In this document: in pieces, positions 18,834-28,363 of the stretch
Layout of the letters: the number at the start of each line of letters is the position of its first letter
How positions within the stretch are numbered: position 1 is the first letter of the stretch
NCBI GenBank assembly: GCA_001263235.1
Contig: LGRD01000004.1
Coordinates: 1-64,000 of the forward strand
Source: Methylibium sp. NZG
GTDB taxonomy: Bacteria; Pseudomonadota; Gammaproteobacteria; Burkholderiales; Burkholderiaceae_C
Direction: 5' to 3'
Length of the DNA: 64,000 nucleotides
Notes under the pieces: model-generated
Seen by the model: only the letters and a program-made list of their open reading frames with translations
Database searches by the model: none
Told to the model about the DNA's origin: nothing
Program-made: the position numbers and the translations under genes

Positions 18834-20063
18834 TCAACGGGCCGTGCCGGCAACGATGCCAGCGTCGTGCAAAGCACCCACCTGTGCCGACGACATGCCG
18901 AGCAGCTCCAACAGGATCTGGTCGGTGTGCTCGCCCAGCCGCGGGGCCGGCACCGCGGGCAGCCGTGCTGCTTTGCCGAACTGCAGCGGAGAACCAGCAG
19001 CCAGGTGAGCGCTGATGCCGGCTGGCTCGATGGTGTTGAACATCGGGTTGGCGGTGGAGAGGTCGGCGTCTTCGGCGATTGCTTGCCGCACCGTGCGGTA
19101 CGGGCCCCAGGTGACTCGCGCCGCGTCGAGGTCGGCGCGCACCTGGTCGAGCGTGCGCGAGGCGAACCAGGCCGCGAAGACATCCGCGAGTTCATCGCGC
19201 GCACGGAAGCGGTTGCCTTCCTTGGACAGGTCGAGGTCGAGCCGTGAAGCGACCTTAGCAACCGCCTCGGCCGCGCCGGTGGCCTTCACCAGCGTGCTCC
19301 ATTGCAGGTCGGTCAGGCCGACGACCATCGCGCGGCGACCGTCGCTCGTCGCAAAGTCGCAGCCGAACGCGCCGAAGAGGTGGTTGCCGTAGCGCGGGCG
19401 GTCGGCGTCGTTCACCTGCACTTCGGCGATCAGGCCGAGGTGCCCGAGCATCGCCAAGCCGACGTCTTTCAACGCGAGCGTCACGAGCTGTCCCTCACCG
19501 CGGCGGTCGCGGTGGCGCAGCGCAGCAAGCAAGGCGGTGGCGATCATGTTGCCGGCGATCGCGTCCCACGCCGGGAACACATGGTTGACGGGCGCATCGT
19601 CGTCGGCCGGGCCGGTCATCGACGGGAAACCGATCTGCGGGTTGACCGTGTAGTCCACCTCCGAGCCCCCATCGCGTCGGCCCAGCAGGTTGACCATGAT
19701 CAGGTCGGCGCGCTTGGCCGCCAGCGCCTCGAAGCCCAACCAGCCGCGCGCCGGAAAGTTGGTGACGAACAGGCCCGCGTCTGGGCCGGGTGCAGCGATC
19801 AGCGCGGTCAGCAGCTCTTGCCCGCGCGGCGAGCGAATGTCCACCGCGATCGACCGCTTGCCCTTGTTGAGCCCGGCCCAGAACAGCGACCGCCCGTCGC
19901 GCGTGACGGGCCAGCGGTGCTCGTCGAGCCCGCCGCCGATGGGGTCGAAGCGGATCACGTCGGCGCCCAGCTGCGCCAGCAGCATGCCACCCAGCGGCGC
20001 GGCCACGAAGGCCGAGCCTTCGACGATGCGCAGGCCTTTGAGGATGCCCTCCATGCCTTGCAT
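18834..20063 (-). CDS. mct: Mesaconyl-CoA C1-C4 CoA transferase
   Basis: CaiB/BaiF class III CoA transferase of 409 residues that moves CoA within mesaconate from the C1 to the C4 carboxyl (2-methylfumaryl-CoA isomerase). This reaction belongs to the second 3-HP cycle. The sequence follows the Chloroflexus enzyme closely from the start: [46 protein letters not shown] and [17 protein letters not shown]. Asp167 in the PAWD motif corresponds to the catalytic aspartate of class III CoA transferases. It starts 2 bases after the smtB stop; an internal ATG nine bases in is an alternative start. It ends with [13 protein letters not shown] and a family-like [11 protein letters not shown] tail. Confidence 0.94.
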   Translation of the reverse strand: MQGMEGILKGLRIVEGSAFVAAPLGGMLLAQLGADVIRFDPIGGGLDEHRWPVTRDGRSLFWAGLNKGKRSIAVDIRSPRGQELLTALIAAPGPDAGLFVTNFPARGWLGFEALAAKRADLIMVNLLGRRDGGSEVDYTVNPQIGFPSMTGPADDDAPVNHVFPAWDAIAGNMIATALLAALRHRDRRGEGQLVTLALKDVGLAMLGHLGLIAEVQVNDADRPRYGNHLFGAFGCDFATSDGRRAMVVGLTDLQWSTLVKATGAAEAVAKVASRLDLDLSKEGNRFRARDELADVFAAWFASRTLDQVRADLDAARVTWGPYRTVRQAIAEDADLSTANPMFNTIEPAGISAHLAAGSPLQFGKAARLPAVPAPRLGEHTDQILLELLGMSSAQVGALHDAGIVAGTAR

Positions 20064-20065
20064 GC

Positions 20066-21298
20066 CTAAACCGCCTTCATCGCGCGGAGTTCGGCAATCT
20101 GCGAATCGTTCAGACCGAGCAGCTCGCGCAGGATCTCGTCGGTGTGTTCGCCGAGCTTCGGGCCGAGGCTGCGGATGCTGCCTGGCGTTTCCGACAGCCG
20201 CGGCACGGGGGCGGGCACGACGATCTGCTCGCCGGTGTCCGGCGCGTCCATCGTCACCAGGTTGCGGCGCGCGTGGAACTGGCGGTCGCCGAAGATGTCG
20301 GCGATGTTGTTCAGCGGGCCGGCCGGCACGTCGTGCGTGTAGCAGCGGGCCAGCGCTTCTTCACGCGTCAGCGAGCCGCACCAGTCGCGCACGATCTCGT
20401 TCACGTCGTGGCGGTGTTCGAGGCGGGTCTTCTGCTCGCCGTAGGCGGTGTCGGCCGCCAGCTCGGGCCGGCCCATGGCCTTGGCCAGGCGGGCAAACAG
20501 CAGGTCGGTCGCGCACGAGATGGCCACCCACTTGCCGTCCTTCGTCGCAAAGTGGCCGTGCGGCACGGCAAGGTCGTTGTGCGACGAGCCCGCCCGCTCG
20601 CGCACGGCACCGAACATGGCGAATGCCGGGGCCAGCTCTTCGGTGCAGCGGAACACCGACTCGTACAGCGCCGCGTCGATGTACTGCCCCTCACCGGTTT
20701 CCTCTTTGTGGCGCAGCGCCATCAGCACGCCCAGGCAACCGTACAGGCCAGTCATGTAGTCGCCCAGCGTGGTGGAGCCGGGCGTCACCGGAGTGCCCTT
20801 GGGCATGCCCGCCAGGTAGGCGATGCCGCCGACGGCGTGCGCCACGCGGGCAAAGCCGGGCCGGTCTTTGTAGGGCCCGGTCTGGCCGTAGCCGGTCACG
20901 CGCAGCATCACGAGGCCAGGGTTGACCTTCTTCAGCACCTCCCAGCCCAGGCCCCACTTCTCGAGCGTGCCGGTGCGGAAGTTTTCGCACAGCACGTCGG
21001 TCTTGGCGATGAGTTGCTTGAACACATCGGCCCCGGCGGTGGTGCGCAGGTCGATCGTCATCGAGCGCTTGTTGCGCGCCTCGGAGAGCCAGGTCAGCGT
21101 GTCGCCCCGGATCGAGGGCGTGCCGAAGCGGCGCAGCGCGTCGCCGCCGTCGGGGTGTTCGAGCTTGAGCACGTCGGCGCCGAACTCGCCGAGCACCGTG
21201 GCGCAGTAGGGCGCGGCAATCACGGTCGCGATGTCGATCACGCGCAGGCCCTTCAAGGGCAGCCCGTCGGTGGGTGAGGCAGAGGCAGAGGCGGTCAT
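20066..21298 (-). CDS. smtB: Succinyl-CoA:L-malate CoA transferase, subunit B
   Basis: CaiB/BaiF class III CoA transferase, 410 residues. With its partner it transfers CoA from succinyl-CoA to malate, giving the malyl-CoA that Mcl cleaves and closing the first 3-HP cycle. Family marks: [27 protein letters not shown], the catalytic Asp in [12 protein letters not shown], and [14 protein letters not shown] at the end. The ATG at 21298 has a GAGGG site 8 bases upstream and lies 11 bases after the smtA stop. The A/B assignment rests on position: mct-smtB-smtA-meh is the Chloroflexus order as I recall it. By sequence alone it could be any CaiB-type transferase such as a formyl-CoA transferase homologue. 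Confidence 0.85.
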   Translation of the reverse strand: MTASASASPTDGLPLKGLRVIDIATVIAAPYCATVLGEFGADVLKLEHPDGGDALRRFGTPSIRGDTLTWLSEARNKRSMTIDLRTTAGADVFKQLIAKTDVLCENFRTGTLEKWGLGWEVLKKVNPGLVMLRVTGYGQTGPYKDRPGFARVAHAVGGIAYLAGMPKGTPVTPGSTTLGDYMTGLYGCLGVLMALRHKEETGEGQYIDAALYESVFRCTEELAPAFAMFGAVRERAGSSHNDLAVPHGHFATKDGKWVAISCATDLLFARLAKAMGRPELAADTAYGEQKTRLEHRHDVNEIVRDWCGSLTREEALARCYTHDVPAGPLNNIADIFGDRQFHARRNLVTMDAPDTGEQIVVPAPVPRLSETPGSIRSLGPKLGEHTDEILRELLGLNDSQIAELRAMKAV

Positions 21299-21309
21299 GC
21301 GGTGGGCCC

Positions 21310-22545
21310 TCAAATCACGCGCTTGGTGCGCAGCCGCTTCAGCTCGTCGGCGCTCACACCGAGCAGCGTGTTGAGCACTTCGCGGGTCGCGTCGCCCAGG
21401 GCCGGGCCGAGGTGTGTGATGCGCCCGGGCGTTGCTGAGAGCCGCGGGATCACCCCCGGCACCGCCACCTCGCCGAGCCCCTCGGCCGCGACGCGCGCGA
21501 GGTTGCCGCGCGCTTGGAAGTGCTCGTCGGCAAAGATGTCCGCGATGGAGTTGACCTTGCCGGCCGGCACTTCTTCAGCGAGGCACATCTTCAGGATCTC
21601 GCCGCGGTCGTGCGTGCCGACCCATTCGGTGACGATGCGGTTGACCTCGTCGCGCGCGGCCAGGCGCTTGCGCTGGTCGCCGTACATCTCTGGCGAGGCC
21701 AGCTCTGGCCGGCCCATTGCCACCGCGAGGCGCTCGAACATCTTGTCGGTGGTGCAGGCAATCGCCATCCAGCGGCCGTTTTTGCACCTGAAGTGGCCGT
21801 GCGGGCAGGCCACGAAGCTGCCCGAGCCCTCGCGCTCGCGCACCGTGCCGTGCAGGCCGTAGGCCGCGGCGATTTCTTCGAGCACGCGGAACACCGCCTC
21901 GTAGATGCCGACGTCGATGACCTGCCCGCGCCCGGTGTGCTTGGAGTGGCGCAGCGCGATCATCACGCCGATGGCGCCGAACAGGCTGGCGATGTAGTCG
22001 CCCAACGGCACCGTGCCCGGCAGCACCGGGGTTTCGCCAGGGAAGCCTGCCAGGTAGTTGAGCCCGCCGAACGCCTGCGCAATATGCGCAAAGCCGGCGC
22101 GGCGGCGGTAGGGCCCGGTCTGGCCGTAGCCGGTCACGCGCAGCATCACCAGCTTGGGGTTGACGGCGTGCAGCACGTCCCAGCCCAGGCCCCAGCTTTC
22201 CATCACGCCGGGGCGGAAGTTCTCGACAAGCACATCGGTCTTGGCGATGAGCTTGAGAAAGAGCTGCACGCCCTCGGGCTGGAGCAGGTCGCAGGTGACG
22301 GACTTCTTGTTGCGGCTCTCGCTCAGCCAGGCCAGCGTGGCGTCGGGCAGCTGTGTGGCGGTGCCGAAGCGGCGCATCGGGTCGCCGCCGTCGGGGTGTT
22401 CGACCTTGATGACCTCGGCGCCGAATTCGCCCAGCAGCGTGGCGGCGAACGGGCCGGCGAGGAAGTTGCCCACGTCGATCACGCGAACCCCCTGCAGCGG
22501 GGTTCGGCCTGCCGGGGTCGGTGAAGGTGTGGAGGGTTGTGCCAT
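21310..22545 (-). CDS. smtA: Succinyl-CoA:L-malate CoA transferase, subunit A
   Basis: Second class III CoA transferase of the pair, 411 residues, clearly paralogous to the following gene: shared [26 protein letters not shown] and VPAG..N.IADIF blocks. The catalytic Asp sits in [13 protein letters not shown]. The Chloroflexus enzyme is reported as a complex of two such subunits, and two adjacent paralogues here fit that. The start at ATG 22545 gives a normal N-terminus; an upstream in-frame extension to 22626 would run into the divergent meh promoter region and is less likely. It is the first gene of the minus-strand operon. The A/B labels could be swapped. Confidence 0.85.
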   Translation of the reverse strand: MAQPSTPSPTPAGRTPLQGVRVIDVGNFLAGPFAATLLGEFGAEVIKVEHPDGGDPMRRFGTATQLPDATLAWLSESRNKKSVTCDLLQPEGVQLFLKLIAKTDVLVENFRPGVMESWGLGWDVLHAVNPKLVMLRVTGYGQTGPYRRRAGFAHIAQAFGGLNYLAGFPGETPVLPGTVPLGDYIASLFGAIGVMIALRHSKHTGRGQVIDVGIYEAVFRVLEEIAAAYGLHGTVREREGSGSFVACPHGHFRCKNGRWMAIACTTDKMFERLAVAMGRPELASPEMYGDQRKRLAARDEVNRIVTEWVGTHDRGEILKMCLAEEVPAGKVNSIADIFADEHFQARGNLARVAAEGLGEVAVPGVIPRLSATPGRITHLGPALGDATREVLNTLLGVSADELKRLRTKRVI

Positions 22546-22664
22546 GCTAAGTAGGTTAGATTCCCCGACGAGCTTTGCGCCCGGGTGCAATCCCGCGGGC
22601 ATCCTCAGTTCTTCTGAAGCCAGCATTGCAAACGCTTATGGACGGCCGACCGACGCCCGAGCTC
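22546..22664. promoter_or_regulatory. Divergent smtA/meh promoter region with CTAA-N5-TTAG dyad
   Basis: The 119-base spacer between the minus-strand operon and meh must hold both promoters. A short perfect dyad, CTAA-GTAGG-TTAG, lies at 22547-22559, just upstream of the smtA start codon. It resembles the AT-ended half sites of LysR operators and may bind the CbbR-like protein encoded after meh; this is inference. No strong -35/-10 pair is obvious on either strand. Confidence 0.4.
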
Positions 22665-23534
22665 ATGACGCACACCGACACCGACTTTCGCGGCTGGATC
22701 GGCCGCACCGAGCAAACGCTCGACCCGGTCTCGCCTGCGCAGGCGCAAGCCGCGCACGCGACCTTCGACGAAACCGGCGCGCCGCCGGCCGAGGGCGACC
22801 CGCTGCCGCTGCCCTGGCACTGGTTCTACTTCCTGCCGCGCGCGCCGCAGGCAAACCTGGGCGAGGACGGCCACCCCGAGCGCGGCCAGGCCGACGGCTT
22901 CCTGCCACCATTTCCGCACCCGCGGCGCATGTTCGCCGGGGCGCGCACGCGCGTGCACCAGCCGCTGCGGCTCGGCACTCCAGCCCAGCGCGAGGCAACC
23001 ATCCGCGATGTCTCGATCAAGTCCGGCAAGAGCGGCTCGCTCGCCTTCGTGACGGTGGGCTACCGCTTTACGCAGGGCGGCGTGCTGTGCCTGGAGGAAG
23101 AGCAGGACATCGTCTACCGCGAGCCGGGCAAGCCGGTGCCGGCGCCGCAGCCGGCGGAGCTGCCCGCGCTGGCGGCAGGCGCGTGGTCGCGCACGGTGCA
23201 GCCCGACACGCGGCTGCTGTTTCGCTTTTCGGCGTTGACCTTCAACGCCCACCGCATCCACTACGACCGGCCGTACGCGATGGCCGAAGAGGGTTACCCC
23301 GGCCTGGTGGTACACGGCCCGCTGACGGCGGTGCTGCTGGCGCAACTGGTGCGCCGCTCGACGCCCAGGCCGATCGTGGCGTTCGACTTTCGCGGCCAGG
23401 CGCCGTTGTTCGATGGCGGGCCGGTGCGGTTGTCGGCACTGCTGGAGGGTGATCGGGTGGCGTTGGAGGCGCGCGGCCCCGACGGGTCGGTGGCGCTGGT
23501 CGCGTCTGCCACGCTGGGATCGCCGGGTTCGTAA
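22665..23534 (+). CDS. meh: Mesaconyl-C4-CoA hydratase (3-methylfumaryl-CoA hydratase)
   Basis: Hydratase of 289 residues converting mesaconyl-C4-CoA to (S)-citramalyl-CoA in the second 3-HP cycle. It opens with RGWIGRTEQTLDPVSP and has LPLPWHWFYFLPRAPQANLGEDGHP and FLPPFPHPRRMFAGAR, as in the Chloroflexus enzyme. The C-terminal hot-dog motif FNAHRIHYDRPYAMAEEGYP followed by GLVVHGPL carries the hydratase-2-type Asp and His. An upstream in-frame ATG at 22638 is possible; 22665 is preferred because it matches the family N-terminus. It is divergent from the rest of the pathway genes and followed after 11 bases by a LysR gene, forming a two-gene unit. Confidence 0.93.
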   Translation: MTHTDTDFRGWIGRTEQTLDPVSPAQAQAAHATFDETGAPPAEGDPLPLPWHWFYFLPRAPQANLGEDGHPERGQADGFLPPFPHPRRMFAGARTRVHQPLRLGTPAQREATIRDVSIKSGKSGSLAFVTVGYRFTQGGVLCLEEEQDIVYREPGKPVPAPQPAELPALAAGAWSRTVQPDTRLLFRFSALTFNAHRIHYDRPYAMAEEGYPGLVVHGPLTAVLLAQLVRRSTPRPIVAFDFRGQAPLFDGGPVRLSALLEGDRVALEARGPDGSVALVASATLGSPGS

Positions 23535-23545
23535 CGAGTCGCGCC

Positions 23546-24481
23546 ATGCTGAACGTGACCCTGCGCCAGTTGCGCATCTTCGAGGCGGTGGCCAACCACC
23601 ACTCCATTTCGCGCGCCGCGGCCGAGCTGCACCTCACGCAGCCGGCCGTCTCGATGCAGATGAAGCAGCTCGAAGAGCAGATCGGCGTGCCCATCGTCGA
23701 GCAGGTCGGCAAACGCATGTTCCTGACCGAAGCGGGCCAGGAGCTGCGCGGCCACGTGCGTGATATTGCCGCGCGGATGGTCGACATGAGCGCGGCGATG
23801 GACCAGTTTCGCGGCCTGCAGCGTGGCGTGCTGCGGCTGGCGGTGGTGTCCACGGCCAACTACTTCCTGCCGAGCCTCGTCACCGACTTTCACCAGCGCT
23901 ACCCCGGCGTGCGCCTGAGCCTGCAGGTGGCCAACCGCGAGTTCGTGCTCGGGCAGTTGGCCGACAACAGCACCGACCTGGCCATCACCGGCCGCCCGCC
24001 CGAGAGCCTGGACGTGGTCGCGCAGCACTTCATGGACAACCCGCTGGTGGTGATTGCCTCACCCAGCCACCCGCTGGCAGCGCAATCGCACATCGAGCTG
24101 CAGCGGCTGAGTGAGGAGACGCTGGTGGTGCGCGAGCCGGGCTCGGGCACGCGCGCGGCGATGGAGCGGCACTTCGCCGAGCACGGCCTGGGCTACCGCG
24201 CCGGCTGCGAACTGGGCACCAACGAGGCGCTGAAGCTGGCGGTGCGCGCGGGGCTCGGGTTGGGCGTGGTGTCGGCGCAGACGATCGAGCTGGAGCTGCA
24301 GACGGGCTGTCTGGTGGTGCTGCCGGTCGAGAACTTCCCGATCGTGCGGCGCTGGTACGTGCTGCACCGCACCCACAAGCGGCTGTCCGCGGCGGCGCTC
24401 ACGTTCCGCGACATGCTGCTGGCGCTCGATCCGGCGCGGCCGGTGGAGGCGCTGCCGAGCGTGGCCAGCGCGCGCCGGTGA
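23546..24481 (+). CDS. LysR-family regulator, CbbR-like, downstream of meh
   Basis: LysR regulator of 311 residues with the N-terminal HTH (HHSISRAAAELHLTQPAVSMQMKQLEEQIG, about 18-47) and an effector domain holding GVLRLAVVSTANYFLPSLV, VVREPGSGTRAAMERHF and a C-terminal FPIVRRWYVLHR. These blocks are typical of CbbR, which in other bacteria controls Calvin-cycle genes in response to metabolites. Here it sits with the 3-HP genes and is probably transcribed with meh, so it is the best candidate for the cluster's regulator. It is similar in layout to the other LysR at 5257-6165, suggesting paralogues at the two ends of one regulon. Confidence 0.87.
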   Translation: MLNVTLRQLRIFEAVANHHSISRAAAELHLTQPAVSMQMKQLEEQIGVPIVEQVGKRMFLTEAGQELRGHVRDIAARMVDMSAAMDQFRGLQRGVLRLAVVSTANYFLPSLVTDFHQRYPGVRLSLQVANREFVLGQLADNSTDLAITGRPPESLDVVAQHFMDNPLVVIASPSHPLAAQSHIELQRLSEETLVVREPGSGTRAAMERHFAEHGLGYRAGCELGTNEALKLAVRAGLGLGVVSAQTIELELQTGCLVVLPVENFPIVRRWYVLHRTHKRLSAAALTFRDMLLALDPARPVEALPSVASARR

Positions 24482-24562
24482 TAGACGCGACTGCAACCGA
24501 GCGAATGTCCATCATTGGCATAGCTTGATATCATTCCGCCGGCATTGCGCAAGGAGATCGCC

Positions 24563-24823
24563 GTGGGCATGAACGTCAACCTCACGCCACAACTCGAAGA
24601 ACTGGTCCGGGCCAAAGTGGCCTCAGGCCTGTACACGTCCGCCAGTGAAGTGGTGCGTGAGGCGCTGCGCCTGATGGACGAGCAGGACCGGCTGCGCACA
24701 GCGAGGCTCGAGCAGTTGCGCAACGATGTTCATGAGGGCCTCAACAGCGGGTCGAGCAAGGCGTGGAGCGCTGAGGAAGCCAAACGCGAAGGACGGGCTC
24801 GGCGCGTACGCAAGGCGGCGTAG
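24563..24823 (+). CDS. parD: ParD-like antitoxin
   Basis: Ribbon-helix-helix antitoxin of 86 residues: NVNLTPQLEELVRAKVASGLYTSASEVVREALRLMDEQD is the ParD/CopG DNA-binding and dimer region, followed by a charged tail that would wrap a ParE toxin. A clear AAGGAG at 24551-24556 lies 6 bases before a GTG at 24563, used here; the ATG at 24569 is the alternative. It would repress its own promoter. Its partner gene, 6 bases downstream, is cut short. Confidence 0.85.
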   Translation: MGMNVNLTPQLEELVRAKVASGLYTSASEVVREALRLMDEQDRLRTARLEQLRNDVHEGLNSGSSKAWSAEEAKREGRARRVRKAA

Positions 24824-24829
24824 CGCGCA

Positions 24830-25021
24830 ATGGCGCAGATCACACGCCGGCCCTTGGCGGCTGCCGACATTCTCGACATCTGGGACCAAATTGCCGAGGA
24901 CAGCATCGAGCAGGCTGATCGGTGGGTCGACAAGCTGGATGGAAAGTTCAAGCTCATTGCCTCGCAGCCGTTGATGGGCAGGGCCAGGAACGAGCTTGCA
25001 GCCGCTTTTCGCCGTTGCTGA
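24830..25021 (+). pseudogene. parE: Truncated ParE-like toxin
   Basis: The 63-residue product starts as a RelE/ParE toxin (TRRPLAAADILDIWDQIAEDSIEQADRWVDKLDGKFKLIASQPLMGRARNELA) but ends in an unrelated AAFRRC. ParE toxins are about 95-100 residues, and the missing C-terminal third holds conserved Arg/Tyr residues and beta strands needed for activity. The remainder has been lost up to dusA, which starts 19 bases later. The antitoxin is intact, consistent with a disarmed system. Confidence 0.75.
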
Positions 25022-25040
25022 CGAAGTACACCTCGTTCAT

Positions 25041-26096
<1,056 letters not shown>

Positions 26097-26982
26097 ACGG
26101 CACTGAATCGCTCGCCGAGAAACACCACGCCCACCAGCGCTGCGCTGACGGGCAGCAGCACCGTGAACACGCCGGCCGACGACGCCGGCACCTGGCGCAG
26201 CCCGGTCATCCAAAGCCACACGGTGAGCACGCTCGCGGCGAGCGAATAGAACACCAGCAGCCACCAAGAACTGGCGGCGACCGCGCTGAAGTCGAAGCGC
26301 CACGCCAGCCAAAGGCCGAACGGCGTGACCAGCGCCAACCCCCACAGATTGATCAACGCGCTGATGCGCTTGGGGCTCAACTTGCCGGTGAGCTTCTTGC
26401 CGATCACGACGTAGATGGCTTCGCAGGTCACGGCGCCCATCAGCAGCAGGTTGCCGAGCAGCGAGCTGCTGCCCGCAGTGCCGGGTGCGTCGGCATGCTT
26501 GCTGATCGACACCAGCGCGATGCCGCCCACCGCGCACACGATGCCCGCCGCCACGCGCGCCGTGATGCGCTCGCGCAGCAGCGCCCACGACAGCACGGCC
26601 ACCACCGCCGGCAGCCCGGCCATGATGACGCCGGCCGCCAGCGCGGTGCTCATCGACACGCCGAACAGCATGCACACCGAGAACAGGAAGTTGCCGAAGA
26701 ACGATTCGAGGAACAGCAGCCACCGATCGCGCGCGGTCAGCGGCGCTTCATCCGCCCCGCGCTTGAGCCACGGCAGCATCGCGATCGCACCGATGCCGAA
26801 GCGCAACCACGCCAGCAGCATCACCGGGAACACGACAACGAGCACCTTGGACAGCGCCACGTAGCTGCCCACCACCGCCATGCTGCTGCCCAGGCACAGC
26901 CACGCCAACCAGAGTGCGGGGCGTCCAGCGGCGTGCGTTGAAGTGAGAGATGAAGCGTGGCCGGGGCCGCCGTGCTGCGGCA

Positions 26983-28338
26983 TCAGAACATCGAACCGTA
27001 GCGTTGCAACTCCCAGTCGCTGACGTGGCGCGCGTACTCGGTCCACTCGCGGCGCTTGAGGTCGATGAACTGCTCACTGAGCGTGTCGCCGAGCGCGGCG
27101 CGGACCACCTCGTCTCCCTCGAGCGCGGTGACCGCCTCGCCCAGGCTCTGGGGCAGCAGCGGGATGCCGCGTGCGCGGATCGCAGGCAGCGGCAGTGCGA
27201 ACAGGTCGTCGGTGCAAGCAGTGCCGGGGTCGAGCTCGCGCGCGACGCCGTCCAGACCCGCTGCGATCAACGCCGCCGTGGCGAGGTACGGGTTGGCACT
27301 CGCGTCGGGCAGGCGCCACTCGAAGCGGTTGCTCAAGGTTCGCACCAGCGCCGTCCGGTTGTTCGGCCCGTGCGCCACGTAGGCCGGCGCCCAGCTCGTG
27401 CCCGAGAGCGACTCGCCGACCACCAGCCGCTTGTACGAGTTGACCGTCGGCGCCGCCACGGCGCACAGCGCGGCCGAGTGCGCGAGCACGCCGGCAATGA
27501 AGTGGCGCGCCAGCGGTGGCATCGCAGCGCTGCGGGTGCCATCGCCGCTGCCCTCGTCGAACAACGACCGCGGCGCCTTGCCCGAGGTGTCCGCCATCGA
27601 CCACAACGACACATGAAAGTGCATGCCGCTGCCCGGCTGGTTGGCAAACGGCTTGGGCATCATCGAGAACACCATGCCGTGCCGCTCGGCCAGCACTTGC
27701 GCCGCCATCTTGAACAGCATCAGGTGGTCGGCACTCGTCAGCGCATCGGCGTGGTGGAAGTTCAGCTCGTACTGACCGTGCGCGTCTTCGTGGTCGATCT
27801 GGAACACGTCGAGCCCGCAGCCGTTCAGGCCGTCAGCGAGCTGCGCCAGAAACTCGTGCTGGCGCGGCAGGCTCTTCAGGTCGTAGGAGGGTTTGTCCAG
27901 CCGGTCATGCGCATCGGCCGGCACGAGGCCGCGGTCGGTGTGGCGCAGCAAGAAGAACTCAGGCTCGATGCCGGTGCGCAGCATCCAGCCTTTCTCGGCC
28001 AGGCGCGCCACTTGGCGCCGCAGCACCTGGCGCGGGCAGGCGTCGAACGGTTCGCCAGCCACGAAGCCGTCGCATGCGACGCGTGCGTAGCCCGGCATCC
28101 ACGGCAGCGCTCGCGCGGTGTTCGGGTCGCCGCGGCCGTAGTACTCCGACCGCGGCCCCATGCGCGGCAGGCCGGTTCCCCAGATCGAAGGCCCCGAGAA
28201 GCCCGCGCCGTCAACCAGCAGCGTGTCGAGGTGCGCGAATGGAATCAGCTTGCCCTTGGCCACGCCGTGCAGGTCGGTGAACTGCGCAATCAGCGTGTGC
28301 ACGCCCTGGGCGGCGAGCGTTTCCTTCAGGTGTTTCAT
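26983..28338 (-). CDS. glnT: Type III glutamine synthetase-like ligase (GlnT type)
   Basis: ATP-dependent glutamate-amine ligase fold, 451 residues. An N-terminal beta-grasp region (THTLIAQFTDLHGVAKGKLIPF-like start), FQIDHEDAHGQYELNFHHADAL and PFANQPGSGMHFHVSLW supply the metal and substrate residues, and TVNSYKRLVVGE and NNRTALVR follow. NCBI-type annotation calls such proteins type III glutamate-ammonia ligase. Position next to gabT/puuC and an exporter suggests it may gamma-glutamylate an amine instead of, or as well as, ammonia. It is distinct from puuA in this window. Confidence 0.8.
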   Translation of the reverse strand: MKHLKETLAAQGVHTLIAQFTDLHGVAKGKLIPFAHLDTLLVDGAGFSGPSIWGTGLPRMGPRSEYYGRGDPNTARALPWMPGYARVACDGFVAGEPFDACPRQVLRRQVARLAEKGWMLRTGIEPEFFLLRHTDRGLVPADAHDRLDKPSYDLKSLPRQHEFLAQLADGLNGCGLDVFQIDHEDAHGQYELNFHHADALTSADHLMLFKMAAQVLAERHGMVFSMMPKPFANQPGSGMHFHVSLWSMADTSGKAPRSLFDEGSGDGTRSAAMPPLARHFIAGVLAHSAALCAVAAPTVNSYKRLVVGESLSGTSWAPAYVAHGPNNRTALVRTLSNRFEWRLPDASANPYLATAALIAAGLDGVARELDPGTACTDDLFALPLPAIRARGIPLLPQSLGEAVTALEGDEVVRAALGDTLSEQFIDLKRREWTEYARHVSDWELQRYGSMF

Positions 28339-28363
28339 GCCGTGGGCGCGGGCTCTCGGCAGG

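Noticed and set aside
20066-22545. The two CaiB genes as formyl-CoA or carnitine CoA-transferases
   Set aside because: General family annotation would say this, but position between mct and meh and pairing as adjacent paralogues fit succinyl-CoA:malate CoA transferase better.
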